Assembly: GCA_009869945.1 (NCBI GenBank)
Contig: WIXG01000309.1
Coordinates: forward strand, 30,645-94,644
DNA from: Mesaphorura yosii
Lineage: Eukaryota > Arthropoda > Collembola > Poduromorpha > Tullbergiidae
Length of the DNA: 64,000 bases
Reading direction: 5' to 3'
Below the pieces are notes generated by a model. It worked only from the letters and a program-made list of their open reading frames with translations. It was not told the origin of the DNA and made no database searches. A program made the position numbers and the translations under genes. Positions 22,869 through 35,098 of this stretch are shown here, one piece after another. The first letter of the stretch is position 1; each line of letters starts with the position of its first letter.

Positions 22869-24713
22869 ATGACGGTAGCCACTGAGTACCTTTTACTTAT
22901 CGCCACGGTTCTGATACTGTGGTATTTATACAGTCAAAGAAGACCGAAAAATTTCCCGCCAGGTAATTTGAATCATTTTCGTCTGAATGTCATTTCAGCA
23001 GACGATCGACGCCTGCGTTCATCTCAACTGTGGTTGCTTTCTTCCCAGGGCCTCGGTTCGGGTTCCCATTTCTTGGGCATGTTCCGATATTGGGTAGAAA
23101 CCCTCACCTAACAGCATTGAAATGGAGACCAAAATATGGACCAATCATTGGCTTGAAGTTCGCAAACCTTAGGTAGCAACAATAATCAATCCATTTGCTT
23201 CGCAAGACTGTGTACAGTATTAAATTACCTGTGTATCATTTCAGAGGCGTAATCATTAGCGATTACAAATTAGGCAAAGAGGCCATGAATGAAATTGCAT
23301 TTGCTGGACGTCCTAAACCTATGCTGCGTTCGGATGTCGTTCAATCCGTTGATGGCGCAGCAAACGGTAATTCTATCATGATACTTGCAGTAAAATGCAA
23401 CTTTTCATAATGCCCTACCTTTCTTTGGCAGGTATCATATTCACTGAAGGCAAGAAGTGGCAAGAGCAGCGTCGCTTTGCATTGCGCCGTCTTCGTGACC
23501 TGGGCTTCGGTACCAAATCAATGGAAGCAATCGTGCAGGAGGAGATTCAAGAACTCATCGAGAGATTCAAGGAGAATGTTGGGGCACCGATAAGCACGAG
23601 TGGAAAGTTCAACATCGCTGTGGTGAATGCACTGTGGACAATTATTGCAGGTCAAAGGTTCAAGCAGGACGACCCGGAATTAAACAAGATAATCAAAATT
23701 ATCACAGAGTAAGAATGTTTCAACCCAGTACATGAACAGCTGTTGATTTTTGTAATCTTTCTAGGAACATTGGCAATCAAGGTGCACTTCGTCTGCTGAC
23801 AGTCTTCTTTCCGAAGTTCACAAAATATCTTCCAAATTTTATAACAAAGCGTGACCAAATCATGTCTCTCATTGAGAAACCAATTTTATTCTTAACACCA
23901 TACATTGATGCACACCTAAAAGCGCATGATCCGGATAATCCGAGAGACTTCATTGACGCCTACATCAATGAGATGAAGAGCAACACGGATCCGACCTCAA
24001 GCTTCAACATTGACAACAGTATGTCACGCTTATGAAGTATCTGTTATAGTTAGTGCACTTCATCAATGTTATACTTTCTTACAGAGCATGCGCTCATATT
24101 CACAATTCTGGACCTGTTCCTTGCCGGAGCAGAAACTACGAGCTCAACACTCAGCTGGATCTTCCTGTACATGGCCAGACAACAACACGTTCAAGAAAAG
24201 CTTGCCGAGGAAATTGACCGAGTGGTGGGACGGTCACGATTGCCTTCACTAGCAGACAGGCCAAATATGCCGTACACAGAAGCAGTCATTCATGAAGTCA
24301 TGCGATCGGCTACTCTCGCTCCGATGAGCGTGCCGCACGCAGCCACAGAAGACTTTGAATTTCATGGTTACCACATCCCGCAGAAAACGCTGGTCTGGAT
24401 CAACCTATATGACATTCACAACAGCATCGAGATTTGGGGCGATCCGGAAAACTTCAGGCCGGAAAGGTTCCTGTCTAAGGATGCGACCAAGTTTGAACGG
24501 CATGATGGATTCGTGCCTTTCTCCACTGGAAAGCGCGTCTGTCCAGGAGAGTCATTGGCCCGAGATGAACTGTTTTTATTCACCACTTCATTGTTCCAAG
24601 TCTTTCATATTGCGTGCGACCCCGGCAGTCCTCCGCCGGAGTACGTCTCAGATCGAGGTGGATTTCACCTCCCGAAACCTCACAAGCTTATCTTATCACT
24701 CAGAAATTCGTAA
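22869..24713 (+). CDS. Cytochrome P450 C, CYP2-clan
   Basis: Six exons: 22869-22962, 23049-23172, 23245-23366, 23432-23708, 23765-24018 and 24085-24713, giving 499 aa. The N-terminal anchor is YLLLIATVLILWYLY, followed by RRPKNFPPG. Helix I reads AGAETTSSTLSW; the ExxR is in HEVMR; the haem loop is FSTGKRVCPGES with Cys at about 443 (Pro replaces the Leu of A, B and D). The hinge reads GPRFGFPFLG instead of GPWGFP, and exons 2 and 3 are each slightly longer than in A and B. It is the most divergent of A-C and has its own TATA box, so regulation may differ. Substrate unknown. Confidence 0.94.
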
Positions 24714-25280
24714 TTCGCCCATGTATTATTGTATCCAATTATTTTATTCTGATATTATTTTAATTCTTCGTGAGTCTATTAAACCATTCATTGGAGTACA
24801 ATGGTGGGAGTTTGCCATCAATGCCTTGCAATGTTATCAATTTAATGTACACTATATTAAAACTACGTAGAATATGTCATTTAACACTGCAAATCAAAAC
24901 CTTGGATTCAGAAAAAAAGCTACTCAATGCCGACACTGCGTACAAAAGCAGATTGCGAACATGCGAATGTAGCAACTGGAAAACAGCAAAAAATCGAGCC
25001 TGGGGCCCATGCTGTTTAATCATCGTATTAGCAGTGAGCATAAGAAGTAGAATACAGTGTAGTGATGCTGAACTGGTTAGTTCGCCTGCTGCCCTGAAAT
25101 AATGTTTATGTAACATGGTGGCCTTCAACTCCTTATTAAATAGAAGTATTGGAACATATCTCCGAATCTCTGAGTTGACCTGTAGATTTTGCATTGCCAC
25201 TGTACTTTGCATCTCGACTTCTTCATTCCTTGATGTTATTGGTGACGGAACGGTAACTTTCGTGCTTTGCATGATCAACA
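24714..25280. other. P450-C to P450-D spacer
   Basis: Tandem-array spacer with the P450-C 3' UTR and P450-D promoter. ATTAAA near 24778 could be a poly(A) signal. Nothing else recognised. Confidence 0.45.
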
Positions 25281-27027
25281 ATGCTATCAACGACTGCATT
25301 GGTTGGACTGAGCATTGTCACGGTCCTGATTTGTTATCTTCTGACTCAGAGGAAGCCAAAGAACTTCCCACCAGGTAATTAGGGTGACGCTCAACTTCAG
25401 ATTTCGATAATTCTGAATCTGATTCTACATTTCTTCCTTTAGGACCGTGGGGATTCCCTATTGTTGGACATTTACCACTGCTGGGACCGGAGCCGTACAA
25501 GACCGCTATAAAATGGAAGTCCAAATATGGGCCGATTATCGGCATTGACTTTGCAAGTTTCAGGTACAGAAATAAGGCGCAGTGCTGGAGAAGGCTAGTG
25601 GCAGATGAGTTCTTACGTTCGTTTCATTTTCAGATGCGTCATGATAAGTGATCACAAGTTGATCAAGGAAGCAATGAGTGATCCCGTATTCTCAGGACGC
25701 CCGAATCTGCCGATGACGCGTGACAGGTCTTGGGGCAGCCAGGAAGGAATTCTGTTCACGCAAGGAAAATACTGGCAGGAACAACGCCGGTTTTCCCTTC
25801 GACGCTTGAGAGATTTTGGGTTCGGTACGAAATCCATGGAGTCAATTGTGATGGAAGACGTTCAAGATCTCATCGAACGGTTCAAGCAGGACGTTGGAAT
25901 TCCAATTTCCACGACGAATCGATTCAATGCTGCTGTGGTAAATGCACTGTGGACAATCATGGCGGGTGAACGCTTTAAGCCGGATGATCCTGGATTGAAC
26001 AAGATCATCAACTTGATAACTGCGTAAGAAAATTGTATTTGTTGCTCGTTTCTCATCTACATTCATCATTCAAGATTCAACTTCCACGGTTCGTAGGAAT
26101 TTTAATGAAAACAATCTTCTGGCAATGGTTGCCGGCTTCATTCCATGGTTGGCTAAATATGCTCCGAATTTGAGTGGGTACAGCAATGGTCTAAAGGGCA
26201 ATAATGACCTGATAGAGTTTCTTCAACCCTACGTCGAGGCACATTTCAAAACGCATCAGCTTGACCAGCCTAGAGATTTCCTGGACACATTCATTGATGA
26301 AATGAAGAAGACAGACGAACCTTCGTCCAGCTTCCACATTAGCAAACGTAAGTAGGCCATTTTCGAGAGAGGGCTAAGAATTCACGTTTTGTATCCGGCA
26401 GGTGCTCCAATTGTATTCACTCTGGTGGACTTGTTCGTGGCCGGAATTGAAACAACCAGCACGACACTCACCTGGATATTTTTGTACCTGACTTTGCACC
26501 AATCGGCACAGGAGAAGCTAGTGGAGGAGATCGAACGAGTGATTGGAGTGTCCCGACTTCCATCATTAGCAGATCGACAACAAATGCCCTACACGGAAGC
26601 TGTACTTCATGAAGTTATGAGAATCGTCACTCTGGTGCCAATGGCTCTGATGCACTCAACGTTGGAGGAGGTGAAATTTCAAGGCTACAACATTCCCAAA
26701 GATACAATGGTGCTGATTAATCTTTATGAAGCTCATACTAACAAAGATTTGTGGGGTGATCCAGAAATGTTTCGCCCAGAGAGATTCTTATCGAAGGATG
26801 GAAAGAATTTTGAGAGGCACGAGGGTTTCATGCCATTTTCGACAGGAAAACGAGTGTGCTTAGGTGAGACCCTGGCACGCGATGAGCTCTTTCTGTTCAC
26901 AACTTCCCTATTTCAAACATTCAAAGTGTCTCCTGATCCCCATGCTCCACTGCCAACGACGGAGGTAAATCCTGGAATTATCTTGATTCCAAAACCACAC
27001 AAACTTATTCTAACACTGCGGCATTGA
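25281..27027 (+). CDS. Cytochrome P450 D, CYP2-clan, with a one-base frame break at an exon junction
   Basis: Exons: 25281-25374, 25443-25563, 25634-26023, 26096-26347 and 26402-27027, about 494 aa. The start is ATG before LSTTALVGLSIVTVLICYL. All key motifs are intact: WQEQRRF, AGIETTSTT (helix I), HEVMR, FRPERF and FSTGKRVCLGET. Exon 3 covers what are exons 3 and 4 in A-C, so one intron is missing. Problem: joining 26023 to the only good acceptor (TAG before 26096) leaves one base too many. The exon opens GAATTTTTAATG with five Ts; four Ts would restore the frame and align with the N-terminus of exon 5 in A-C. This is either a homopolymer error in the assembly or a real, young frameshift. 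No other acceptor with the right phase was found in the intron. Confidence 0.85.
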
Positions 27028-27068
27028 AGATTTTTAGTCAATAAGCATCAAGCCTTCGATTTCGGTTC

Positions 27069-27074
27069 AATAAA
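27069..27074 (+). terminator. Poly(A) signal of P450-D
   Basis: AATAAA 42 bases after the P450-D stop and directly abutting the last base of the UGT-3 stop codon, which is read from the other strand. Confidence 0.55.
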
Positions 27075-28950
27075 TTAGTTAATTTTTTTAATCTTACTTC
27101 TCAAGTCAAAGAATGAACGGAAGATTGCTCTGGTTATAACACTAACGGCAAGAATCACAAAGGCACTAATTCTGTACAGAACGTACATCAAATATAGAAT
27201 AATGAGACTAAGGAATGTGAGGACATCAATTGAGTAATACTCGACAAAGTTCAAGTCCCTTGCTGCTGACCGGAGATGAGGAGCTCCATTATGTCGGATA
27301 ACGTATTCAGTCCAGTAAACGGCGGAGGTTAGCGGATGTTCAGGCCTGTCTTTGAACACGCTGGATAACGCCTTTACCTTGTTTGTAAAGCTGTAAAAAA
27401 CAGGAAATTGTTTATTGGTTAATTGATGGGTCCGCAAAGTGTGCGCCTTCAAGAACTTTGATTCTCACCTGGATTCTGTTAAGACACGATTTATAGCAAT
27501 GGCAAGAATTTTCTCGGTGAGTGTCCGGAAATCTAAAGTAAGTGCATACCCTGATGCCTCGGCTTGCGCCATGTTCCAATCTTGGTCTAAAACAAAGCAG
27601 TCCAACTTGTCAGTCCTTCTCATCTAGATCTTATCCGCTCTTGACGATTAAGCAGAATTATTGACTGAACTCACCTGCAAAAATAGGAAGTCCGACCAAC
27701 GGTACCCCATGGTATACAGCTTCTTGAGTACTTAACAAGCCACCATGGGTTATAAAGAGCTTGATCTTGGGATGAGCTAGGATATCTTGCTGCGGAACCC
27801 ATTTACTCATTCTCACATTGTCTGGAGCGCCCTCCATGGTTCCATTCTCCCATTTCCACAAAATGCGTTGTCGCAGTCTTGAAAATACGTTAACAAATAC
27901 CCTCCGCTGTTCGTCGGGCATGTCAGTGGATTTGATCACAGAGCCAAAACTCAAATAAATGAAACCATCCAGTCCTGATTCGTTTAAGAACTCCTCCAAA
28001 TCCTGCAGAATGAACAGAATTGATTAATTCAGGCTCCATGTAGTTCGAAGTTCTGGTTCACCATCACTTACGCTTGAAAGCCGCCCTCCGGGTCTGCAGT
28101 GCATTCCACCAACCTCCACAACATCGGGCATTCCTGGTCTTTGGTAGTTCAGAGTAAAATGACTATTGGTTAGTATAAGACTAGCATTTTGTTGAATCTC
28201 AATTACGGAAGGTACATGATCGCCCAGAATACTTCGGTAAACCTTCTCCACCATGGGGTATGTGTACCAGCGAAAACTTAATGAGATGAAGGTGCTTGTC
28301 ACCATATTTTGTACTCTTTGTAAAAAGTTCATTTGATGAGTGTTGCTGCCAAATACTGGAGTAGGAACAAATGAGTTTGGAGATGGTGCTCCAAAAATAC
28401 CAGCAGTTATTGCCAACGGTGAGAAGGGTATTGTCAGTATGAAAGGCGTCTTGAACTGCGAGACGTAGCCCAGAGTGCATTCGTTCATCATGGCACTTGT
28501 GATTATTAAGTCAAACTTCTTCTTGCCAGTTAGAAGGCCTTGCACTTGTGGCATTTCTAAATAACTCCGGCACAGGGGCTCCAGTATTGTAGCAAAAAAT
28601 AGCGGCTCGGACAGATAATTTTGATCCATTCTACTTTGAATGAAGTTGATCTTGCTGTAATCCTCCATTTGCTTTCCAGTTATCTGGCTCACAGAGTTTG
28701 CATACGTCTTATTACTGCTGAATACTGTGTAGTCTTCCGGTGAAATTATTGTCAGGTGATGTCCGCGTTCGACCAACTGGACCAAAAGTGGCTCAAATAC
28801 GATGCTGTGGCTTCGGCTTGAGAAAAAAGACACGGACAAGACATTTGCCCCATCACAGTGAAGCATAGAAGCTAACAGGAAGATAATGCACGTTACTAGA
28901 TTACTGATACAATTTACACTGGCACTGGCGTTACTGTCCACTCTGGACAT
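27075..28950 (-). CDS. UDP-glycosyltransferase UGT-3
   Basis: Four exons: 28950-28072, 28002-27675, 27586-27469 and 27390-27075, phases consistent, 546 aa from the Met at 28950. An in-frame ATG at 29022 would give 24 more residues; the shorter form places the signal anchor (LVTCIIFLLASML) closer to the N-terminus. The sugar-binding part reads WVPQQDILAHPKIKLFITHG and continues to PLVGLPIFADQDWNMAQ. The membrane helix is DVLTFLSLIILYLMYVLY, and the tail ends KIKKIN, a KKxx ER retrieval signal. Compared with UGT-1 and UGT-2, it lacks the intron before HPKIK and has an extra one inside FADQD, so it is a more distant paralogue. Expected role: glycosylation of lipophilic substrates in the ER lumen. 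Confidence 0.92.
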
Positions 28951-29584
28951 TTTCCCGTTCTTGAGTGTCACATTTTGTCCAGCTCTCTTTGAGCGCACTC
29001 TTTCCCGGTCAAGAGAGCCCATTTCCTTCTCCACATGCACCTAAATGTCAACAAACGTAAACAAAGAATTCCTCTTTCGAGGAATGTGTTGCAATGTGCG
29101 TGTTGAAATTCTGTTCCGTTATTAAGTTAGAATAGACAAATGTGTTATCCTGAGGAATGATGTACTACATTCGCCTGCTAGCCGATTTTATCAGATTTAC
29201 ATCGGTTAATGCAAATTACCGGATGAAAGAGTCTACACTGGGCGTGATTTCTCTAGACAATGTCTGATTTATATTCACTGTTGAGTCAATTGGGATTGAG
29301 TAAAAAAGAGAGCTATACGTGGTCTATTTCTCTTGGACGCATCAGACCAGACGCTGTACTTTGTGTCAGTGCAGCCGGACACTATCAAAGTAACCTTCAC
29401 CTTTCTGCTGAGCATGTCCTTTCTTAATTCAATGTGTCACCGGGTCGCATCATGGGCCGTGAACTTGGGACGCATATCACCCGATGAACGGATTATGGCT
29501 GTCACGGCTAAACTACGTCATTTAATGGCAATAGAAATACAATGGACAATAACAACGAGGAGCGAAAGAAGTAAATTAATGCCG
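28951..29584. other. UGT-3 upstream / TG-1 downstream region
   Basis: Includes the 24-codon possible N-terminal extension of UGT-3 up to 29022. No other coding exon or motif recognised. Confidence 0.45.
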
Positions 29585-32500
29585 TCAATTTGAAATGTCC
29601 ACTGTGGCGGATCCCACAACGTCTATCAACTGCTTAGATGTAAATGTGGCAACCCAGCGTTGAGTCCCGATAGTCCGTGGTATGAAACTGTGCGTGTAAG
29701 TAAAAACTCCCAATGCTGGCACATCCCTGAGATAAAACAACAGAGGATAATCACACGACTATAACAAAAATTACTGCCGCTAAACTTACTTCATCTCGAG
29801 AACGCCAAAACGAGTCAAAGCTGGACCCTCATAATTGATCTTGCATTGAGTTAAGGCTTTCTTCAGCGGATTTGTAAATCGAAATGTCACCATACCTTGC
29901 TTGCCGACTTTGAGTACAGGTGCAACCTTTGAATGCACACGGTTTAATTAGCACATTCAAAACTATGTCCAACAAGTGTAGTTTGTTAGCCTTACATCAA
30001 TGCTGAGTGTAGGCTTGATGACTTGAAAATCGTCTTCTTCAGCCCAGCTTTGTTTGGTTTGATCCACATAACAAATTGCAAAAATTTTCATGATTCCATA
30101 CTCTACAAGTTTATCAGTGTAATCTTCTGCGGTCACCGTCAAGCTCAGTTGTTCCTCTAACCATGTTGAAAATGTATTAAATTCCTTCCGTTTTTGTGCA
30201 CTCAAAAGCAAAATAAAAAAGAAGCAGAGATGCTAATTTTACTTGAATTAGGTTTCATGTCGAACTTTGTCGTCGCCTTCTTCACAATCTTTGCACCGAC
30301 TCCAGTGTAGTAAACGCTTTCTGCTGATAAGTCAGCGTTAATTGTGCGCAGCTCTTTGGACGTGTTCTGAGTCAGGCGAAAAATTGAGCAATGCATGCCT
30401 TTTAGAGATTGCAAATGTAAGAAGCTTGCTTACATGCATGGTGACCACCATTGTAAATGGGTCACCGACAGGAACTCGTTCTAAGTCAATCAAATCAAAC
30501 TTCACGTCCGTTACTGTATCAGTGGGTATTTCAAAGAACATTGGAGCTCTAGATGACCCACGAACTGCATTGTACAGAGCCAGACGTTCTGCCCTTGTTC
30601 CTGCTCATTGTATAACCACAAAATACTTTCATCGGTGACAATCACAATAAGAAGAAGCTGGTTTTGATGGGATTGGAACTAAGTTCCGCGCTGACCTTCC
30701 TTCCCTTTGTATTCGTCTATAATGTTCTTTCGATCATTGTCACCAACTGGGTCGTAATAATTCGGCTCTTTTGTCAAGATCATTCTCCCAATGCTACAAT
30801 AGAAAGAGGATTCGTGTGCATGTGAAAGATTTGCAGATAAGTGAAAGAGTGAAAGAAATTCGTATTACTGGTATTTGTCCGAGATGATTCTACTGTAGCC
30901 AAAATCGGAAGATTTATCCGCTCTCCATTTTACGTAGTCAGCATTGACTTCTGCCAAGACGAAGGCGACGTCGTATGCAAATCCAACTTGACCTTTCCTC
31001 ACTGCTTCAACTGATGCCGGACCACACTGAAATACGCCTACAATACAATCAGGAGAGAAAGTTAGGAAGATTCAATACGAAAATAATATTAAAAAAAGAC
31101 GACGTCTTCTGTCGCAAGAAGGATTTAACTCACCATCGCTTCTTTCTTGCGGTGTCGAGTCAATAACTTGCCAGCCGCCATACCCTTTGGGTAAATCTGG
31201 TCTGGCCATCCACACATCATTCCAGACGTGAAAGTTCCAAATTGAATCCTTCCCACCGTTCGGATTGTGAGGATCAATATCAATTTTTTCGTTCCTTTCA
31301 TTGTAGTAAGTGTCGACGGTCAGGGTGGAATTTGCGTCGTGCGCCGAAACAAGATTAGAAACGACCCGACACGGCAGTCCAATTGCACGGCACACTGAAA
31401 ACAAATACAGACATTTAAATGTGCCCAAACCGTCATTGGATGTTGCTTTATGATCGCAAAACAGCTGCCAATCGACATCTGCGCCACCAGTATTCCTTTT
31501 CCACTGCACGCGTGGCCATTTTGTGGGCAAGATCGAGAATCGTGGGGAATCATATTAAACTGTGCCGAAGGATTTCGATTTATATGAAATCCAATATATT
31601 ATAATCAGACGACAAGCTGAATGTGTTTTGTGGTTGCATGGAAGACAATAAATGTCTTCAAAAGCCATCTACCCTGATTGTGGTTGTCGTATGTGTAAAA
31701 GGATTCCGAGAATCATAAATAAATAAGTAAGCATTTGGTTTTTTCGGCTCTCGCAAGATTCCAGCGTGTGTGACTTTCGCCTTCTATTCAGCCCAGATGC
31801 CTGCCTCAACAAACGTGGTTTTCCCACATGCTTGTTTTTATATTTTTCTTGGAATAATAAAGTGCTTTATAAAATAAACTAAATTGTGGCTCCTTGCGTT
31901 TCAGGTTGACAGCCTGCAGAATTCCGGGGCTGCTCTATAAAATCATAAATTTTATTGGAAATGAAATGAGAAAACGAAGGGACGGCAGCTGGTTTGATGG
32001 GGTACAGAGTGTGCCCTTGCAAATCAACTGGAGCCATTTGCTTGGTTTGGATAAAGTCAGCACAATTGCTTGAAATTCAGGTCAGCATTGCATTCAGATT
32101 CAGAATGGAGGATGCCAAGTTACCTGTACAGAGGACTCCCGCGTACACCCAGCATTGCCCATATTTGACTGAAAGAGTAATAAGAGTAATGAAATATGAA
32201 TTGAACATGTGAACGGAGATTCAAAATTCAAAGTGTACGTTGTGCTATCAAGACTGTTCGTCTAAGCTTAAAATGCAGTACCTGGCTTCATTGTTTGAAA
32301 ATATTGCTCGAGTATGGGAACCGAGCCCGTCCACGCAGATGGTGCCTGACCGTCTTTGTACTTGCCGTCCCAGCGACCTTTAACCACTCCGTTGTCGTCA
32401 TTCGAATTGATCTGGAACAAGAAATCAGGATAAGGGCATTCAGATCGACTTGAGCAGACTCCATTCCAAATTACTACCAACTAATTTCAGTTTAATTACA

Positions 32501-34579
32501 AAAATGAAGCAAGTGCGGAAAACTTTGTGTTGAATTGCTTTGCTAGCATTTTTTATGCTGCTAAAAAGTTTTGTGGTAAAAACGCAATAAAGGAGCAAGC
32601 GCAGGGAATACGGAGTAGGATGTTTTGAACTCCTTCGTATTCCTCGGGACCGGAAACAGAACATAAAAGGGAACATTCGAATTTCGAAGTAACATTCAAA
32701 TACCAGGCTTGACAAAAGGGGTTCACAGAACAGGATAGAAACTTGTTCGCAGAAGGTATTCCTTGGAATTTTGCAATTGTACACAAAACGAAACGAATAA
32801 ACTTTCCACTTTAATTACAAACATGACAAGGTTTTTTGGAGTATAAATGCGTTTTCAATACCATTTTGGATAACGCTCTGGAGACCAAAGTTGGATTTCC
32901 TCTTGACGGGAAGGCGAGCCCAGACTTGTCCAGCAGAATCATCACGAGCGGAATGACAGAGTCATCAAATTGACCAAATACCCAATGCCGTCCGCGAGAC
33001 GAACCGTGGGGGCCAATCCATATCTTGCCTTGGTCTTCAAGCACGTACTCATTCAAGAAGTCTACTTTTGACATGTACGTTGGGTCGTCTGTGGATCGCG
33101 AATCGGGAAAATATAATCAAATTCTTGGTTTCACTTCATAGGTAGACTAAACATTAGAGTTGAAGAATGAACTGAATGAACTAACAAACCTCTTTCCCAT
33201 GGGTTGAATAATATATAAATATCATCAGGACAATAGTACACCAATTTCTGTCCGTTTGTCGCAGACGTCTCAACCGAGCAAGTCCAAATCCCGACGCACG
33301 AGTCGGGAGAAGTGCGGACCTGTGTGAGTGGTAAAGCGTTCTTAGAATTTAGAACATTTTCCTATATAAATTACATATTGTAACGTACCTCAACTGAAAT
33401 GGCGTTCTTGTCGTGCCCAACAATTCTTCCGACCCACGCATCAGATTTCGCATCTTCCGGAAACGACCCTTTGAATAGCTTCATTGAGTACTGCGTGCCC
33501 TTCATCACAGACGGATTCGGGCCAAAGTTGAAGGCCAACCTGATCGAATCATTTTCCTCAACATAAGCACGTTCAGGCGTTTTGAGGGCGAAAAAGAACG
33601 ATTGCCCGCGACGGAGGATCGGAGTACCACGTTCCACGAGCTGGTACTTTGTCGTGCGATGATTCTTGCCATTCTCTTGCGGGTAAAAGTACGCTCCGTC
33701 GACTTTTAATGGTAGATTGGCGATACGGAACGTTCTGGCTCCTCCAATTAAAGGAGCCTCGGGTTCGGCCGCACTTCCATTGGCGGTGTTTCGGTTGCCG
33801 CCTTCTGCCGCATGTCTCTCTGTAAACCGTTAAATACTTAACTTAAGCACGGCGAAAACAGCAGTTTCATCGTGCACGGAAAATTAAGGAATTAAAATTC
33901 GGTATATTCAGTACTTGGACATAAAGAATGCATTAAGTGCATTCGTGAATGTTCGTGCAATTTATTTTCAATTTAAATTATAAAAATATTTACATTAAAA
34001 GATTTACTGCTTCCTCACTTGTATTTGTTTCCCGTTTCTTGTGTATCTACAGACATGAAACCTCCTTCCCTCCCAATCAGAACAAATTGAAGCATTTAGT
34101 AAGTAAATTGAGCGAAAGTGAAATTCGTCGTTCATAGTCTCTGGGCCATTATTTTTAAAATGCCAACGCACTGAGTCTGGGACGACAAATCGGGGTCACA
34201 GCCTAACGTCCATAGCAGAGAATGAAAAGAAAGTGCGAGAGGAGAATGCTCTTCATAATTTGCATTTCGACGACTGTGTCTTCTTCCAAGAAAGCAATTT
34301 AATTCCATTTCCATTATTTTTATTTTGTTGGACTGGAACTACGTATACACGCTTACCGTTTAGAAGTCTCTCCTCAGCCTCTCTCTCGCGTGCCCTTCTC
34401 TCCTCGTACTCCTTCTTGAGTCGGGCAACCAATCTTGTATGGTAATCGTCGTACGACGAAGAATTCGAATTCCGATCATCAAACGATACGGCTCCATTGC
34501 TACTCGGACTACCGTTTAATGCAATTACTGCCGCATTGGTAATACTATCATTCGCAGAGGCAGGGACAGTAGAACTCAT
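29585..34579 (-). CDS. Transglutaminase TG-1 (protein-glutamine gamma-glutamyltransferase, haemocyte/annulin type)
   Basis: Fourteen exons, all in phase: 34579-34357, 33819-33389, 33319-33190, 33088-32862, 32411-32282, 32168-32124, 31394-31134, 31037-30869, 30793-30696, 30600-30434, 30366-30243, 30156-29996, 29926-29790 and 29726-29585; 814 aa. The N-terminal 75 residues are Ser/Asn-rich, then a charged helix ([20 protein letters not shown]). The transglutaminase N-domain follows. The catalytic triad is visible: Cys in [13 protein letters not shown], His in [11 protein letters not shown], Asp in [12 protein letters not shown]. Two C-terminal beta-barrel domains end the protein. No signal peptide. 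Known of the family: Ca-dependent cross-linking of Gln to Lys side chains, used in arthropod haemolymph clotting and cuticle or matrix sealing. The residue-level triad indicates an active enzyme. Confidence 0.93.
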
Positions 34580-35098
34580 GTCTGACTTTGGCAATAGCGA
34601 ATTTTAGCAATCTTATTAATGCAACTCGAGAGAAAACTCAATTCAACGATACGCGAAAGTGTAAATTGCACAGAACGGAACAGAGAAGAGCCAACAGCTT
34701 TGAAGTGTAAAATAGTTTCGCAAAGAATGTTAATTAATATTAAAAGTCTCTGGTGACAAAGTGGAGGAGTGAAATCGATGACTGCCGACGTGCTAGTGAA
34801 ACAATTTGGAGAGCAACATGAACCATTACACTCTCGTGTCTCAAGACACTACGCAATGAATGAAAATACGTGTAGCATTTGTGTTCGAAATGAGGCATTT
34901 TATTCCCAGTACTCGCAGTCATAGTGTGAAGAATGTATAAACCAGAATTTCCATTTTAACTGACGAACGTTCTGATTTCCGTGCGCAGTTTAAATGTTAT
35001 GCAGTGAAAATACAGTTGACCGGATACTACACCAATACTAGACGAAATTAAGAACCGCAACGTATGCCAACAATACGTGCAGGATATGACACGAAGAG
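34580..35098. other. TG-2 to TG-1 spacer
   Basis: TG-1 promoter and TG-2 3' UTR in the tandem pair. No clear TATA box or other gene. Confidence 0.5.

Noticed and set aside
28199..28480. Second-frame peptide over UGT-3 exon 1
   Set aside because: Out-of-frame shadow of the UGT coding exon.
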